Assembly (NCBI GenBank): GCA_951813285.1
Contig: OX638355.1
Span: 1,211,136-1,275,135 of the forward strand
Direction of reading: 5' to 3'
Length of the DNA stretch: 64,000 bases
Source of the DNA: Terriglobia bacterium
GTDB lineage: Bacteria; Acidobacteriota; Terriglobia; Versatilivoradales; Versatilivoraceae
The translations under genes and the position numbers were made by a program. The notes under the pieces are model-generated. The model had not been told where the DNA came from. It did no database searches and saw nothing but the letters and a program-made list of their open reading frames with translations. Of this stretch, positions 1 to 8,622 are shown in pieces. Positions within the stretch are counted from its first letter, which is position 1, and the number at the start of each line of letters is the position of its first letter.

Positions 1-7
1 CACAACC

Positions 8-496
8 ATGAATTCCGAAGATCAGAACCAAGAACAGGCGCGCACCCTTTGGGAAGAGGGAGTCAAACACCTGGTCAAGGGCCGCTTTCTCACGGCGGTC
101 GGACTGTTCAACCGCAGCGTTGCCGCCCATCCAACCGCCGAGGGCTACACCTACAGGGGTTGGGCCGTATCTTTTCTGGGGATGCTGGACCAGGCCATCC
201 GTGATTGCCACCTGGCGATTGCCGTCGATCCCGAGTTCGGCAATCCCTACAACGACATCGGCGTCTACCTGATGCGCCAGGGTCAAATGGACGAGGCCGT
301 CGATTGGCTGGAAAAAGCCAAGAAGGCCAAGCGGTACGATCCCAAGCACTTCCCCTACCTGAACCTGGGGCACATCTACCTGGCCAAGGGTGAGCAGATG
401 AAGGCCCTGGACGAGTACATGCAGGCGCTGGAAATCGATCCCGAGAATGAGGTGGCCCTGAAAGCCATCGGCAGCATGGATCTGACCGTCCACTAG
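8..496 (+). CDS. TPR-repeat protein
   Basis: A 162-residue soluble protein made almost entirely of tetratricopeptide repeats. About three to four repeats are visible, with spaced Gly/Ala/Tyr positions (near GYTYRGWAVSFLG, NPYNDIGVYLMRQG and YLNLGHIYLAKG), each followed by a helix ending in a DP motif (AVDPEF, YDPKHF, EIDPENE). TPRs are protein-interaction scaffolds, so no partner or pathway can be named. There is no signal peptide, so it is probably cytoplasmic. The gene looks complete and lies 63 bp upstream of the dihydrouridine synthase gene, with a short fragment of the dispersed CACGAAG repeat between them. Confidence 0.85.
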   Translation: MNSEDQNQEQARTLWEEGVKHLVKGRFLTAVGLFNRSVAAHPTAEGYTYRGWAVSFLGMLDQAIRDCHLAIAVDPEFGNPYNDIGVYLMRQGQMDEAVDWLEKAKKAKRYDPKHFPYLNLGHIYLAKGEQMKALDEYMQALEIDPENEVALKAIGSMDLTVH

Positions 497-559
497 AACG
501 TCTGTTCCTCAGACCGATAGACACAACAAGAAAGTTCTCCACGAAGGGGACACGAAGAC

Positions 560-1684
560 ATGATCGGCGTGGAAGAGCCCGAGACGAGATCCGTCCCGGC
601 CAGTGAGGCGGCGCCGGCCAGGGTGCGGGACAGCCGGCTGTTTCACGTCCCTTTCGGCAACGGGGTGCGGGTCAGCTTTCCGGTGATCTTCGCGCCCATG
701 GCGGGATTGTCGCACCTGGCCTTTCGCCAGCTGGTTCGAACCTACCTTCCGGCCAATGCCGGAACGCTGCTGTTTACGGAGATGTTGTCCACCCGCATTC
801 TGCCCGGTGAGGAGGTGGGCCGGACACCCAAGACCCGGGTAGCAGCGGGGGAGCGGGACCTGATTCCCCAACTGCTGGGTAACGATGAGTGTTGGATCGC
901 GCCTTCGCTCCAAAAGTTGATGACCCTCTCGCCGGCCGGAATCGATATCAACATGGGCTGTCCGGTCAGCAAGGTCCTCAAGCACAACTGGGGAGTGGCC
1001 CTGATGGGCGACATCCGGTACGCGGAAGAAGTGGTGCGCACGACGCGGCGGCTCACCTCCCTGCCGCTCTCGGTGAAGATGAGGACCGGCCTCAAGGACG
1101 ACCCCGAGTACCTGGTGGATTTTGCCAGAATGCTGGAGCAGGCTGGAGCGGACTGGGTCACGCTCCATCCCCGAATTCAGTCTCAGCACCGGCGTGGCCA
1201 GGCCAACTGGGAGTACATCGGCAGGGTGCGGGATGCCGTGGGAATCCCGGTCATCGGCAATGGGGATGTCCAGCAGGCCTCGGATATTGTGCGCATGCTG
1301 CAGCAGACGGGTTGCGACGGCGTGATGGTGGCTCGGGCCGCCACCGCCAGGCCCTGGATTTTCTGGCAGGTGGCCGAGCATTTGGGGTTTGCCCATCCCA
1401 GGGGAAGGGAGGGGCAGCGGGCCCCCAGGACCGCGGAGGAAGAAGGCCGGGAATACCAGCGTGCCCTTTCGTTTTTCTGCGATCGGCTGGAAGCCGGGTT
1501 CGCTCCGGCCGAGCAACTGCCTCGCCTGCGGCTGTTTCTGGCTTGGGGACACAAGTGGGTCCATTTCGGGCATTACCTTTCCACCCAGGTGAACCGCTGC
1601 CGCGACCTGAGGTCGGCGCGCCGGGTGATCGACGATTTTTTCGACACCCCCAAACCGATGAAAGGCCGCACTCGACTCCAGTAG
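560..1684 (+). CDS. dus: tRNA-dihydrouridine synthase
   Basis: FMN-dependent enzyme that reduces uridine to dihydrouridine in tRNA. The N-terminal TIM barrel starts at the APMAGL motif (residues 45-50). The catalytic cysteine is Cys134 in NMGCP, followed by VKMRTG and the GNGD motif with a downstream G-V-M-V-A-R-A phosphate-binding segment. The C-terminal helical part ends in LRSARRVIDDFFD. At 374 residues it is slightly longer than typical Dus because of an N-terminal extension of about 35 residues. An internal start near residue 39 is therefore possible. The subfamily (A, B or C) cannot be decided by eye. Confidence 0.92.
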   Translation: MIGVEEPETRSVPASEAAPARVRDSRLFHVPFGNGVRVSFPVIFAPMAGLSHLAFRQLVRTYLPANAGTLLFTEMLSTRILPGEEVGRTPKTRVAAGERDLIPQLLGNDECWIAPSLQKLMTLSPAGIDINMGCPVSKVLKHNWGVALMGDIRYAEEVVRTTRRLTSLPLSVKMRTGLKDDPEYLVDFARMLEQAGADWVTLHPRIQSQHRRGQANWEYIGRVRDAVGIPVIGNGDVQQASDIVRMLQQTGCDGVMVARAATARPWIFWQVAEHLGFAHPRGREGQRAPRTAEEEGREYQRALSFFCDRLEAGFAPAEQLPRLRLFLAWGHKWVHFGHYLSTQVNRCRDLRSARRVIDDFFDTPKPMKGRTRLQ

Positions 1685-1734
1685 CCCTTCGGCGGCCGTT
1701 TTTCAGGCCAAGTCCGGCCCCGGCCCTGCTGGAC

Positions 1735-1862
1735 GGATCATTTGAGGATGAAATAATCGGGAATCGACAATCCGTTCGTGACCTTGGTATCCCGTCGCGG
1801 TTGACCTCAACGCCTTAGTGGCCCTTCGTTGATCTTCGTGTCTCTTGGTGGATTACTCTTTT
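1735..1862 (+). repeat. dispersed intergenic repeat fragment (CCTTCGTGGAT family)
   Basis: A non-coding unit containing the stretches GGTATCCCGTCGCGGTT, ACCTCAACGCCTTAGTGGC and CCTTCGTT...CTTCGTGTC. The same unit recurs near 15,110-15,235 and 16,400-16,535 on this strand, and near 25,775-25,900 and 57,755-57,880 on the other strand. It fills the gap between dus and the methyltransferase gene. Confidence 0.8.
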
Positions 1863-1888
1863 TCTTTTGTTTCGAATAGAGCAGGACC

Positions 1889-2620
1889 ATGTTGAGGGAG
1901 ATACGGACAGCCGCGGCGCTGCTGAATTGGCGCAAGGTCGGGGTCAGGCTCGGCGATTGCCCCTTGTGCGGCCGGACCGCGTTCGTCAAGCTGGATGACT
2001 ACGAAATGGCCGTCCGCTGTCTCAGGTGCCGCTCCAGCGCGGCCACTCTTTCCTTTGTGAGCGTGCTGAAGGGCGTCCTCCCCGACCTGTCCCACCGGCA
2101 TGTGTACGAGTTGTCCTCAAGAGGCCCCCTGGTGGGCTATCTTCGCAGTCATGCCGGCAAGCTGACGCTTTCGGAGTATTTCGATGACGTGCCGCCCGGG
2201 CAATTCAAGGCAGGGGTTCAATGTCAGGATGTGCAACAACTGACCTATCCTGACGGCTGCTTCGACGTCTGCACCTCGACCGAGGTCTTCGAGCACGTTC
2301 CCCGTGACCTGGAGGGCTTTCGAGAACTGCACCGGGTGCTCAGGCCGGGCGGGGTCCTCCTGTTCACCGTTCCCATGGACGGCGGCGAGAAGACGGTGGA
2401 GAGAGCCCGGCTGGTCAATGGCCGGCTGGAGCACCTGCTGCCACCGGAATATCATGGGGACCGCATTCGAGGTTCCGCGGCCGTTCTCTGCTATCGCAAC
2501 TATGGGACCGATATTCTGGATCGCCTGGGCGCGGCCGGCTTCAGCCGGCGTCGGCTGGTCAGGGGCGAGGATGTGACCGGCTGGGGTTTCGATCGACAGG
2601 TCGTGGTGGCTCGCAAGTAG
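1889..2620 (+). CDS. class I SAM-dependent methyltransferase
   Basis: A 243-residue protein of the methyltransferase type 11 class. The N-terminus carries a possible zinc knuckle (CPLCGR near residue 28 and CLRC near residue 47). The methyltransferase core is recognisable from FDVCTSTEVFEHVPRDLEGF, where the acidic and EHV motifs lie, and from the post-core signature LRPGGVLLFTVPM. The usual glycine-rich motif I is poorly conserved: the corresponding region is GQFKAGVQCQDVQQL. The substrate is unknown. The next gene is an O-antigen ligase-like membrane protein, so a role in surface glycan modification is possible but only inferred from position. Confidence 0.75.
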   Translation: MLREIRTAAALLNWRKVGVRLGDCPLCGRTAFVKLDDYEMAVRCLRCRSSAATLSFVSVLKGVLPDLSHRHVYELSSRGPLVGYLRSHAGKLTLSEYFDDVPPGQFKAGVQCQDVQQLTYPDGCFDVCTSTEVFEHVPRDLEGFRELHRVLRPGGVLLFTVPMDGGEKTVERARLVNGRLEHLLPPEYHGDRIRGSAAVLCYRNYGTDILDRLGAAGFSRRRLVRGEDVTGWGFDRQVVVARK

Positions 2621-2673
2621 GCAGCCGGGATGACCGAGAAGCCCCAATTTCTTTGATACCGAGGGTCGCCTGA

Positions 2674-3909
2674 GTGGCCGCTTCCGCCGGCATGCAATGG
2701 TTCAAGAGCCGTATTGACCCCATCGTCTTCGGACTGACGACCTTGGCAGTCGCCTTTCCGGTGATCAGCATTGCGGTATCTCAGATCTTCCTGGGGCTGG
2801 CCATTCTGGGCTTCCTGCTGGACTGCCTCCTGAATCGCCGCAAGCGCTTCCATTTCCCTCCCATCAAATTGCCTCTGCTGCTCTTTGTCGGGACCACACT
2901 GGCGTCCTGGGCAGTCTCCCCTGAACCGGAAATCGGCTTGCCTCCCATTTACAAGTTCTGGCTGTTTGCCATCATCTTGCTGGTGGCCAATTATTTCTCC
3001 GGAGCCAGGGCGGGTCTGGCCTTCCAGGCGCTTTTCGCCACTGGCCTGGTGGCGGCCGGTTTTGCGTTGGCTCAATACGTGGCGCCTTCCCTGGGGAGTG
3101 TCCACGGCCGGTTGACCGGCTTCATGGGCCATTGGATGACCTTGAGCGGGGGCCTGATGCTGGTGTTCCTGGCCATGCTCGGCTACCTGCTCTTCACCGC
3201 TCCCAAACGCCGGACGCTCTGGACGTTGGCCGTTTGCTTCCTGGGTGTGACCCTACTCCTGACCCTGACACGAAGTGTCTGGATCGCCAGTCTGGCCGGC
3301 CTGCTGGTGGCCGCCTGGCTGAGGTTTCCCACCCTGAAAACGGTGCTCGTCAGCGGCGCCGGCATCCTGATTCTGGTGGTGTGCCTGCCCGATTCCCTTC
3401 AGCAGCGGCTGGCCAGCATCTGGGACCCGGCCCACCCGTCCAACGCCGCCCGCCTTGAGATCTGGAAGACGGGGGTGCAGATGGTGCAGGCGAACCCCTG
3501 GTTCGGGGTGGGTCCCCAGCGAGTCTCCGAAGTCTTCTTCGACTATCATCCCGACCCGGGGGCCCGTCAACGCGGAGGCTTCTTCTGGATCCACATGCAC
3601 AACAACCTGCTTCAATTCGCGGCCGAGCGGGGCATTCCCTGTGCTCTTGCCTGGCTCTGGCTCATCCTCCGAATGGGGCGGGACCACTGGCGAGGCTTCA
3701 GGCGGGCCAGTCTTCCGTCCCTGGAGAAATCCGTCCATGCCGGGGGATTTCTCGGCCTGCTGGGGCTCTTCCTGGCCGGGCTGTTCGAGTTCAACTTCGG
3801 AGACTCCGAAGTATTGATGGTCTTTCTGTTCCTGGTGTCGGCCCCCTATGCCCTGGGTCCAACCAAGGGGGACGCGGCCGGGGACCCCGAACCGGCCGAG
3901 GCCGCTTAA
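2674..3909 (+). CDS. O-antigen ligase-like polytopic membrane protein
   Basis: A 411-residue integral membrane protein with about ten hydrophobic helices. A long periplasmic segment lies before the last helices and includes GVGPQRVSEVFFDYHPD and the short motif HMHNNLLQFAAERG. An H-N-x-x-L-x-x-x-x-E-x-G motif in this place is typical of the O-antigen ligase/polymerase (Wzy/WaaL) superfamily. Such proteins polymerise surface glycans or transfer them to lipid A-core at the periplasmic face. The start shown is GTG at 2674; ATG at 2692 is an alternative. No other polysaccharide genes follow in the window apart from the preceding methyltransferase. Confidence 0.75.
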   Translation: MAASAGMQWFKSRIDPIVFGLTTLAVAFPVISIAVSQIFLGLAILGFLLDCLLNRRKRFHFPPIKLPLLLFVGTTLASWAVSPEPEIGLPPIYKFWLFAIILLVANYFSGARAGLAFQALFATGLVAAGFALAQYVAPSLGSVHGRLTGFMGHWMTLSGGLMLVFLAMLGYLLFTAPKRRTLWTLAVCFLGVTLLLTLTRSVWIASLAGLLVAAWLRFPTLKTVLVSGAGILILVVCLPDSLQQRLASIWDPAHPSNAARLEIWKTGVQMVQANPWFGVGPQRVSEVFFDYHPDPGARQRGGFFWIHMHNNLLQFAAERGIPCALAWLWLILRMGRDHWRGFRRASLPSLEKSVHAGGFLGLLGLFLAGLFEFNFGDSEVLMVFLFLVSAPYALGPTKGDAAGDPEPAEAA

Positions 3910-4382
3910 GAATCGTCGGCGGAGGAAAAAAGAGAAATCCACGAAGGGGCACGAAGGACTACGAAGGGACACGAAGCGTAACGGATTGCGGAAGGGTTAT
4001 GGTGCCGCCTGTCAGCCAGTGTGAAAAGGGGACGTTGTTGAATTACTGGAATTACTTCAATCAGCTGCTGCTGAATTGCTTTGATTCAATGACGTCTCCT
4101 ATGCGCTCTCTACAAGTAATTCCAGTAATTCAACAACGTCCCCAGCGCTGTACGTCCCCAGCGCTGCGCGCGAAGCGCACCGGCTTGCAGAGGAGTCGGG
4201 GCGCGCCTCGTCGGACAAGGAGGTCCATTTCTCTTAGTGTTCCTTGGAGCGAGTGCTACTGTACAATACGGTGGCGCCCACTGAAGACCGGCCGGTACCT
4301 TTCCGCTCCGCGGGCAGGCGGCGGATAGGGAAGAGCGACGGGCTCCCCGGTCGTGGGTCAGGACTGAACCCCGGTACCAGCC
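3910..4382. other. non-coding gap with repeats upstream of the E2 gene
   Basis: No convincing gene. It holds a short CACGAAG-type repeat (about 3940-3978), a perfect 30-bp inverted repeat (4028-4143, listed separately), a repeated AGCGCTGTACGTCCCCAGCGCT segment after it, and then about 200 bp without recognisable features before the E2 start codon. Confidence 0.7.
4028..4143. repeat. palindromic MITE/REPIN-like element, copy 1
   Basis: Two perfect 30-nt inverted arms flank a 56-nt centre. The left arm begins GGGGACGTTGTTGAATTACT at 4028; the right arm ends AGTAATTCAACAACGTCCCC at 4143. It is followed by AGCGCTGTACG. A second, slightly diverged copy with the same outer sequence lies at 32,639-32,754. 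The arms could form a long hairpin. Confidence 0.9.
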
Positions 4383-5639
4383 ATGGCTGAGATCACCATG
4401 CCGAAACTCAGTGACACCATGGAAGACGGCGTGGTGGTGCGTTGGCTCAAGAGTATCGGAGAGACGGTGGCCAAGGGAGAGGTGGTGGCGGAGATCGAGA
4501 CCGACAAGGCCACCATGGAGATGGAGTCCCTCGAGGACGGCGTTCTGTCGGAAATCTACGTTGAGGAAGGCCAAAGGGCCTCCGTCGGTCAACCCATGGC
4601 TGCGATCGATGCCGGAGACCAATCGGGGGAAGGCGCATCCATCGGCCGACTATCGCAATCCGCCACGGCCTCGCCGGTCGGGGAGAGGTCCGGCTTGCAG
4701 GGAGGTCCGGCCGAAGGTTCCGCGGCCGCCGCGGCAATCACGTCTTCCCAGGCGCCTGGACAGGCTGCCGGCGGAGCGGCTCCTTCAGGGAGGGTCAAAG
4801 CCTCGCCCCGGGCTCGAAAAGCCGCCGAGGAGATGAATCTGGACCTGGCCGGCGTGGAGGGTTCCGGACCTTCGGGCCGCGTTCTCTATCGAGACGTTCT
4901 GGCTGCCGGCAGCGCCGGAGCATCTTCGGACCACCCCCCCGCGGCCGGAAGCCACCGGGTTCCGCTAAGTTCCATGCGGCAGCTCATCGCTGAACGCATG
5001 GTGGAGAGCAAGACCCGGATTCCCCATTTCTATCTGCAGGTGGAGATCGATGCCGAACCCCTGCTGGAGTTGCAGGGTCAGGTCAACTCCGACTTGGAGG
5101 AGTGGGGTGGAGGCAGGCTGAGTCTCAATGACATGGTGTTGAAGGCGGCGGCCGCGGCCCTGACCCGGGTGCCGCAACTCAATGCTTCCTTTACCCCGGA
5201 GGGCATTCTTCGCCATGGTCAGGTGGACCTGGAGTTTGCGGTCAGCCTGGAAGAGGGGTTGTTGACGCCGGTGATCCGAAGCGCCGAATCCAAGAGCCTG
5301 CGACAGATCAGCCGGGAGGCCGGGGATCTGATCGAAAGAGCGCGCAGCCAGCGGTTGAACCCCGATGAGTATCGCGGCGGCACCTTTACCGTTTCAAACC
5401 TCGGCGCCAGGGGCATTGACAGCTTCCAGGCCATCATCGATCCCCCCCAGGCAGCCATTCTGGGAGTGGGCGCCATCGTCAAGAAGCCGGTGGTCGACAA
5501 GGACGATCGCATTCGGCCGGGTCATCGGCTCAACCTGACCTTGAGTTGCGATCACCGGGTGGTCGACGGCGCCGTGGCCGCCGAATTCCTTGGCCGGATT
5601 CGGAGGCTGCTCCAGCAACCGGCATTGCTGCTGCTGTAG
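4383..5639 (+). CDS. dihydrolipoamide acyltransferase (2-oxoacid dehydrogenase E2)
   Basis: E2 core enzyme of a 2-oxoacid dehydrogenase complex, transferring the acyl group from lipoamide to CoA. The N-terminal lipoyl domain (residues 1-75) has the lipoylated lysine Lys42 in EIETDKATME. A Pro/Ala/Gly-rich linker follows, then the peripheral subunit-binding domain (about 137-175, KASPRARKAAEE...SGPSGRVLYRDV), then a catalytic domain ending in the DHRVVDG active-site motif. At 418 residues it has one lipoyl domain. The E3 gene follows 143 bp downstream, but no E1 gene is adjacent. Pyruvate dehydrogenase is the most likely complex; branched-chain or 2-oxoglutarate use cannot be excluded. Confidence 0.93.
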   Translation: MAEITMPKLSDTMEDGVVVRWLKSIGETVAKGEVVAEIETDKATMEMESLEDGVLSEIYVEEGQRASVGQPMAAIDAGDQSGEGASIGRLSQSATASPVGERSGLQGGPAEGSAAAAAITSSQAPGQAAGGAAPSGRVKASPRARKAAEEMNLDLAGVEGSGPSGRVLYRDVLAAGSAGASSDHPPAAGSHRVPLSSMRQLIAERMVESKTRIPHFYLQVEIDAEPLLELQGQVNSDLEEWGGGRLSLNDMVLKAAAAALTRVPQLNASFTPEGILRHGQVDLEFAVSLEEGLLTPVIRSAESKSLRQISREAGDLIERARSQRLNPDEYRGGTFTVSNLGARGIDSFQAIIDPPQAAILGVGAIVKKPVVDKDDRIRPGHRLNLTLSCDHRVVDGAVAAEFLGRIRRLLQQPALLLL

Positions 5640-5782
5640 TCCGAGGTCGAGCCGCCCAGCCTGGATCTCCGTGGCGGGAGCCGCACCTGCGGGCAATTGC
5701 GGTCGGGTCCGGCTAAATCCCCCGGAATGCCTTTCATCAACCGAAGCCATCCACATGGTTCATCGATCTCGAAAGACTCACG

Positions 5783-7162
5783 ATGCCTGAGCGCTACGAC
5801 CTGGTTGTGATTGGAGGCGGCCCCGCGGGATACGTGGGCGCCATTCGGGCTGCGCAGTTGGGCAAGAGGGTGGCTTGCGTCGAGATGGACCGGGCCGGGG
5901 GGACCTGCCTGAACTGGGGATGCATTCCCAGCAAGTCGCTGCTGCGGAACGCCGAGCTCTATCGGCTTCTGAAAAACCGGGCCGGGGACTTTGGCCTGAA
6001 GTTCGAGGGATTGTCCTTTGAGTGGTCCGGGATCATGGGAAGAAGCCGAAAGGTGGCTGATCAGCTTGCCGGAGGCGTCGCTTACCTGTTCCGGAAAAAC
6101 CGGGTCGACTACCTGGTGGGCAAGGCGGAGCTGGCCGAGCCGGGTCTGGTCACCGCGGAACTCTCCGACGGCTCCAGGCGTCGTCTGGAGGCTGCTCGCG
6201 TCATGGTCAGCACCGGGGTTCGCCCCCGCTCCCTGCCGGGTCTGCCCTTCGATGGAAAGAGGGTCATCGGAAGCAAGGAGGCCTTGGCGTTGAACGCGCC
6301 TCCGGCATCCATGGTGATCATTGGGGCCGGGGCCATCGGGGTGGAGTTCGCCTACTTCTACAACGCCTTCGGCACCCGTGTCACCTTGCTGGAAATGATG
6401 CCGCGTCTGCTTCCGGTCGAAGACGAGGAAGTGTCCCTAGCCCTGGCCCGGTCCTTCAGCCGGCAGGGCATCGAGGTTCACACTTCCACCCGGGTGGAAG
6501 AGGGGGTGGCGACTCAATACGGTGTTCAGGTGAGCTTCGGTGGTGAAACTACCGGCAGAGTGGAGGCTGAGGTGGTGCTGGTGGCCGTGGGGGTGGATGC
6601 GCTTCTGCCACCCGGGCTGGAACTCGAAACCGATCGGGGCTTTATCAAGGTGGACGGCAACTATCGGACCTCGGTAGAGGGCGTCTATGCCGCCGGGGAT
6701 GTGATTGGGCCGCCCTGGTTGGCTCATGTGGCCAGCTACCAGGCCGTTCAGGCCGTCGAGGGTCTTTTCGGGAACGGGAAGCCCAGGCCGCTCCCCCACT
6801 ATCCGAGCTGCACCTACTGCAACCCGCAGGTCGCCAGCGTCGGGCTCACCGAACGGGCCGCCAGGGACTCGGGCGAGCCCTTTCGCGTCGGCAGGTACCC
6901 CTTCAGGGCCAATGGCAAGGCCCTGGCGGTTGGGGAGAGCGAGGGGTTTGTGAAGCTGATTTTCGGCGAAGCTGACGGGGAACTATTGGGGGCTCACCTG
7001 ATCGGCTCCGAGGCCACCGAGCTGATCGGACAGCTTGGGTTGGCCATGACGCTGGGAGCCACCTTCGAAGACCTCGAGGCCACCATCCAGGCCCATCCCA
7101 CGCTGGGTGAAGCCGTTCATGAAGCCGGCGCGGCCGCCTTTGGCCGGGCTATCCACCTCTGA
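5783..7162 (+). CDS. lpdA: dihydrolipoyl dehydrogenase (E3)
   Basis: FAD flavoprotein that reoxidises dihydrolipoamide with NAD+. The FAD-binding GGGPAGYVGA motif is at residues 11-20, and the redox-active disulfide is Cys42/Cys47 in GGTCLNWGCIPSK. The NAD-binding motif is GAGAIGVEFAYFY, the second FAD motif is VYAAGDVIGPPWLAH, and the C-terminal active-site histidine/glutamate pair lies in AHPTLGEAVHE. The length (459 aa) is normal. It sits just downstream of the E2 gene, which supports a shared 2-oxoacid dehydrogenase complex. Confidence 0.95.
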   Translation: MPERYDLVVIGGGPAGYVGAIRAAQLGKRVACVEMDRAGGTCLNWGCIPSKSLLRNAELYRLLKNRAGDFGLKFEGLSFEWSGIMGRSRKVADQLAGGVAYLFRKNRVDYLVGKAELAEPGLVTAELSDGSRRRLEAARVMVSTGVRPRSLPGLPFDGKRVIGSKEALALNAPPASMVIIGAGAIGVEFAYFYNAFGTRVTLLEMMPRLLPVEDEEVSLALARSFSRQGIEVHTSTRVEEGVATQYGVQVSFGGETTGRVEAEVVLVAVGVDALLPPGLELETDRGFIKVDGNYRTSVEGVYAAGDVIGPPWLAHVASYQAVQAVEGLFGNGKPRPLPHYPSCTYCNPQVASVGLTERAARDSGEPFRVGRYPFRANGKALAVGESEGFVKLIFGEADGELLGAHLIGSEATELIGQLGLAMTLGATFEDLEATIQAHPTLGEAVHEAGAAAFGRAIHL

Positions 7163-7192
7163 CAATTGCAGTTCCAAACGAGGTCTCCATCC

Positions 7193-8608
7193 GTGAGCCA
7201 TCCTCTTCCTGAGTACTTTCGCCCCCTGGGGGATACCGATATCCGGTGTCATCCTCTGGGATTCGGCTGCTATCGCATCGCCGAGGGGGTCGCAGAACAC
7301 GAAGCCGCGCTTCGGGAGTACCTGGGGCGGGGAGGGAACCTGATCGACACCAGCGCCAACTACACCGACGGCCGGTCGGAATCGCTGGTGGGCAAGGTTC
7401 TTTCCGGGAACGGGGCTTCCGGGGCGGTGGTGGTCACCAAGGCCGGCTACATTCAGGGTCAGAACATGACCCTGGCCCAACAACAATCCTTTCCGGAGGT
7501 GGTGGAGTACGGCGAGGGGATCTGGCACTGCATCCACCCCCGGTTCCTGGAGACCCAGCTCAGGGCTTCCTGCCGGCGTCTGAAGCGGGATCGGGTGGAC
7601 GTGTTTCTGCTGCACAATCCGGAATACTTTCTCAGCCACCAGGCCCACCACCACACCCCGACACCTCAGGACCACCAGGAGTTCTACCGCCGCATCGGAC
7701 AGGCCTTCGATTATCTCGAGGACCAGGCCAGGGAGGGTCGAATAGGCTGGTACGGAATCAGCTCCAACCATTACGGCCTGTCCACCGCCGATCCGACCAT
7801 GACCAGCGTCCAGCGGTGTCTCCGCCAGGCGGAAAGGATTTCCTCGGGCCATCGCTTCCGAGTGGTTCAGCTTCCGCTCAATCTCTACGAAAGCGGCGGG
7901 GCCCTGGAGCCCAACAACGACGGTCTGACCGCCCTCGAATTCTGCCGGCGGGAAGGACTGGGGGTGCTCATCAATCGCCCCCTCAACGCCTTCTCCGAGA
8001 ATCGGATGTTTCGACTGTCCGATTTCCCCGGGCAGGGTCGGGCGGCAGGCGGCCCGAAGGATCTCGAACTGCTGGTCGGCCCGCTGCGCCAGTTGGAACA
8101 GTCGTTGGCCGACCGACTGGAAGTTCCCTTGCTTGGCGGCCCCGACTTTGGCCTGGCCGGATTGATCCTCCGGATCGCTCCCCAGGTGCGCGCCGCCTCC
8201 GACTGGGACTGGGTGGTGGAGAGGCATGTGGCTCCTCCCCTTCAGCAGTGGATCCAGGATTGCCAAAAAGTTGGTCAGGGCGAGGCCTTTTGGGAAGAAT
8301 GGCGGGAGCGGTACTTTCAGGCCATTCGAACCGTTCTGGAAGATCTGGAGCACTTTACGCTGTCTCAGCAGCAGGAAGAGTCCGACCGGATCCGGAGCCT
8401 GCTGGAGGCGTGCGGGTATCCGGAGACCCGGGCTTCGCTGAGTCAGATCGCCATGAGCCTCCTGCTGAATCTCGAGGGCGTCTCCTGTGTCCTCAATGGA
8501 ATGCGGCGGGTAGCCTATGTGCAGGATGCAAATGGGGCGGTTGGACTGCCTCGGGTGGATGCTCTCCCAATTTTGCAGGAGTTCTCACGGAAGAGGTCGG
8601 CGACGTAA
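7193..8608 (+). CDS. aldo/keto reductase family protein
   Basis: A (beta/alpha)8 NADPH-dependent oxidoreductase. The N-terminus shows LGFGCYRIAEG, then GGNLIDTSANYTDGRSESLVGKVL, with the aldo/keto reductase Asp and Tyr of the DTSANY motif, and the barrel strands LKRDRVDVFLLHNPEY and IGWYGISSNHYG. The protein is about 471 residues, longer than the usual 300-340, with an extra C-terminal region of about 150 residues rich in charged helices. I prefer GTG at 7193, preceded by GAGGT at suitable spacing, over the upstream TTG at 7166. It starts 30 bp after the E3 gene, so co-transcription is likely. The substrate is unknown. Confidence 0.8.
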   Translation: MSHPLPEYFRPLGDTDIRCHPLGFGCYRIAEGVAEHEAALREYLGRGGNLIDTSANYTDGRSESLVGKVLSGNGASGAVVVTKAGYIQGQNMTLAQQQSFPEVVEYGEGIWHCIHPRFLETQLRASCRRLKRDRVDVFLLHNPEYFLSHQAHHHTPTPQDHQEFYRRIGQAFDYLEDQAREGRIGWYGISSNHYGLSTADPTMTSVQRCLRQAERISSGHRFRVVQLPLNLYESGGALEPNNDGLTALEFCRREGLGVLINRPLNAFSENRMFRLSDFPGQGRAAGGPKDLELLVGPLRQLEQSLADRLEVPLLGGPDFGLAGLILRIAPQVRAASDWDWVVERHVAPPLQQWIQDCQKVGQGEAFWEEWRERYFQAIRTVLEDLEHFTLSQQQEESDRIRSLLEACGYPETRASLSQIAMSLLLNLEGVSCVLNGMRRVAYVQDANGAVGLPRVDALPILQEFSRKRSAT

Positions 8609-8622
8609 GCCGAGGTGCGACC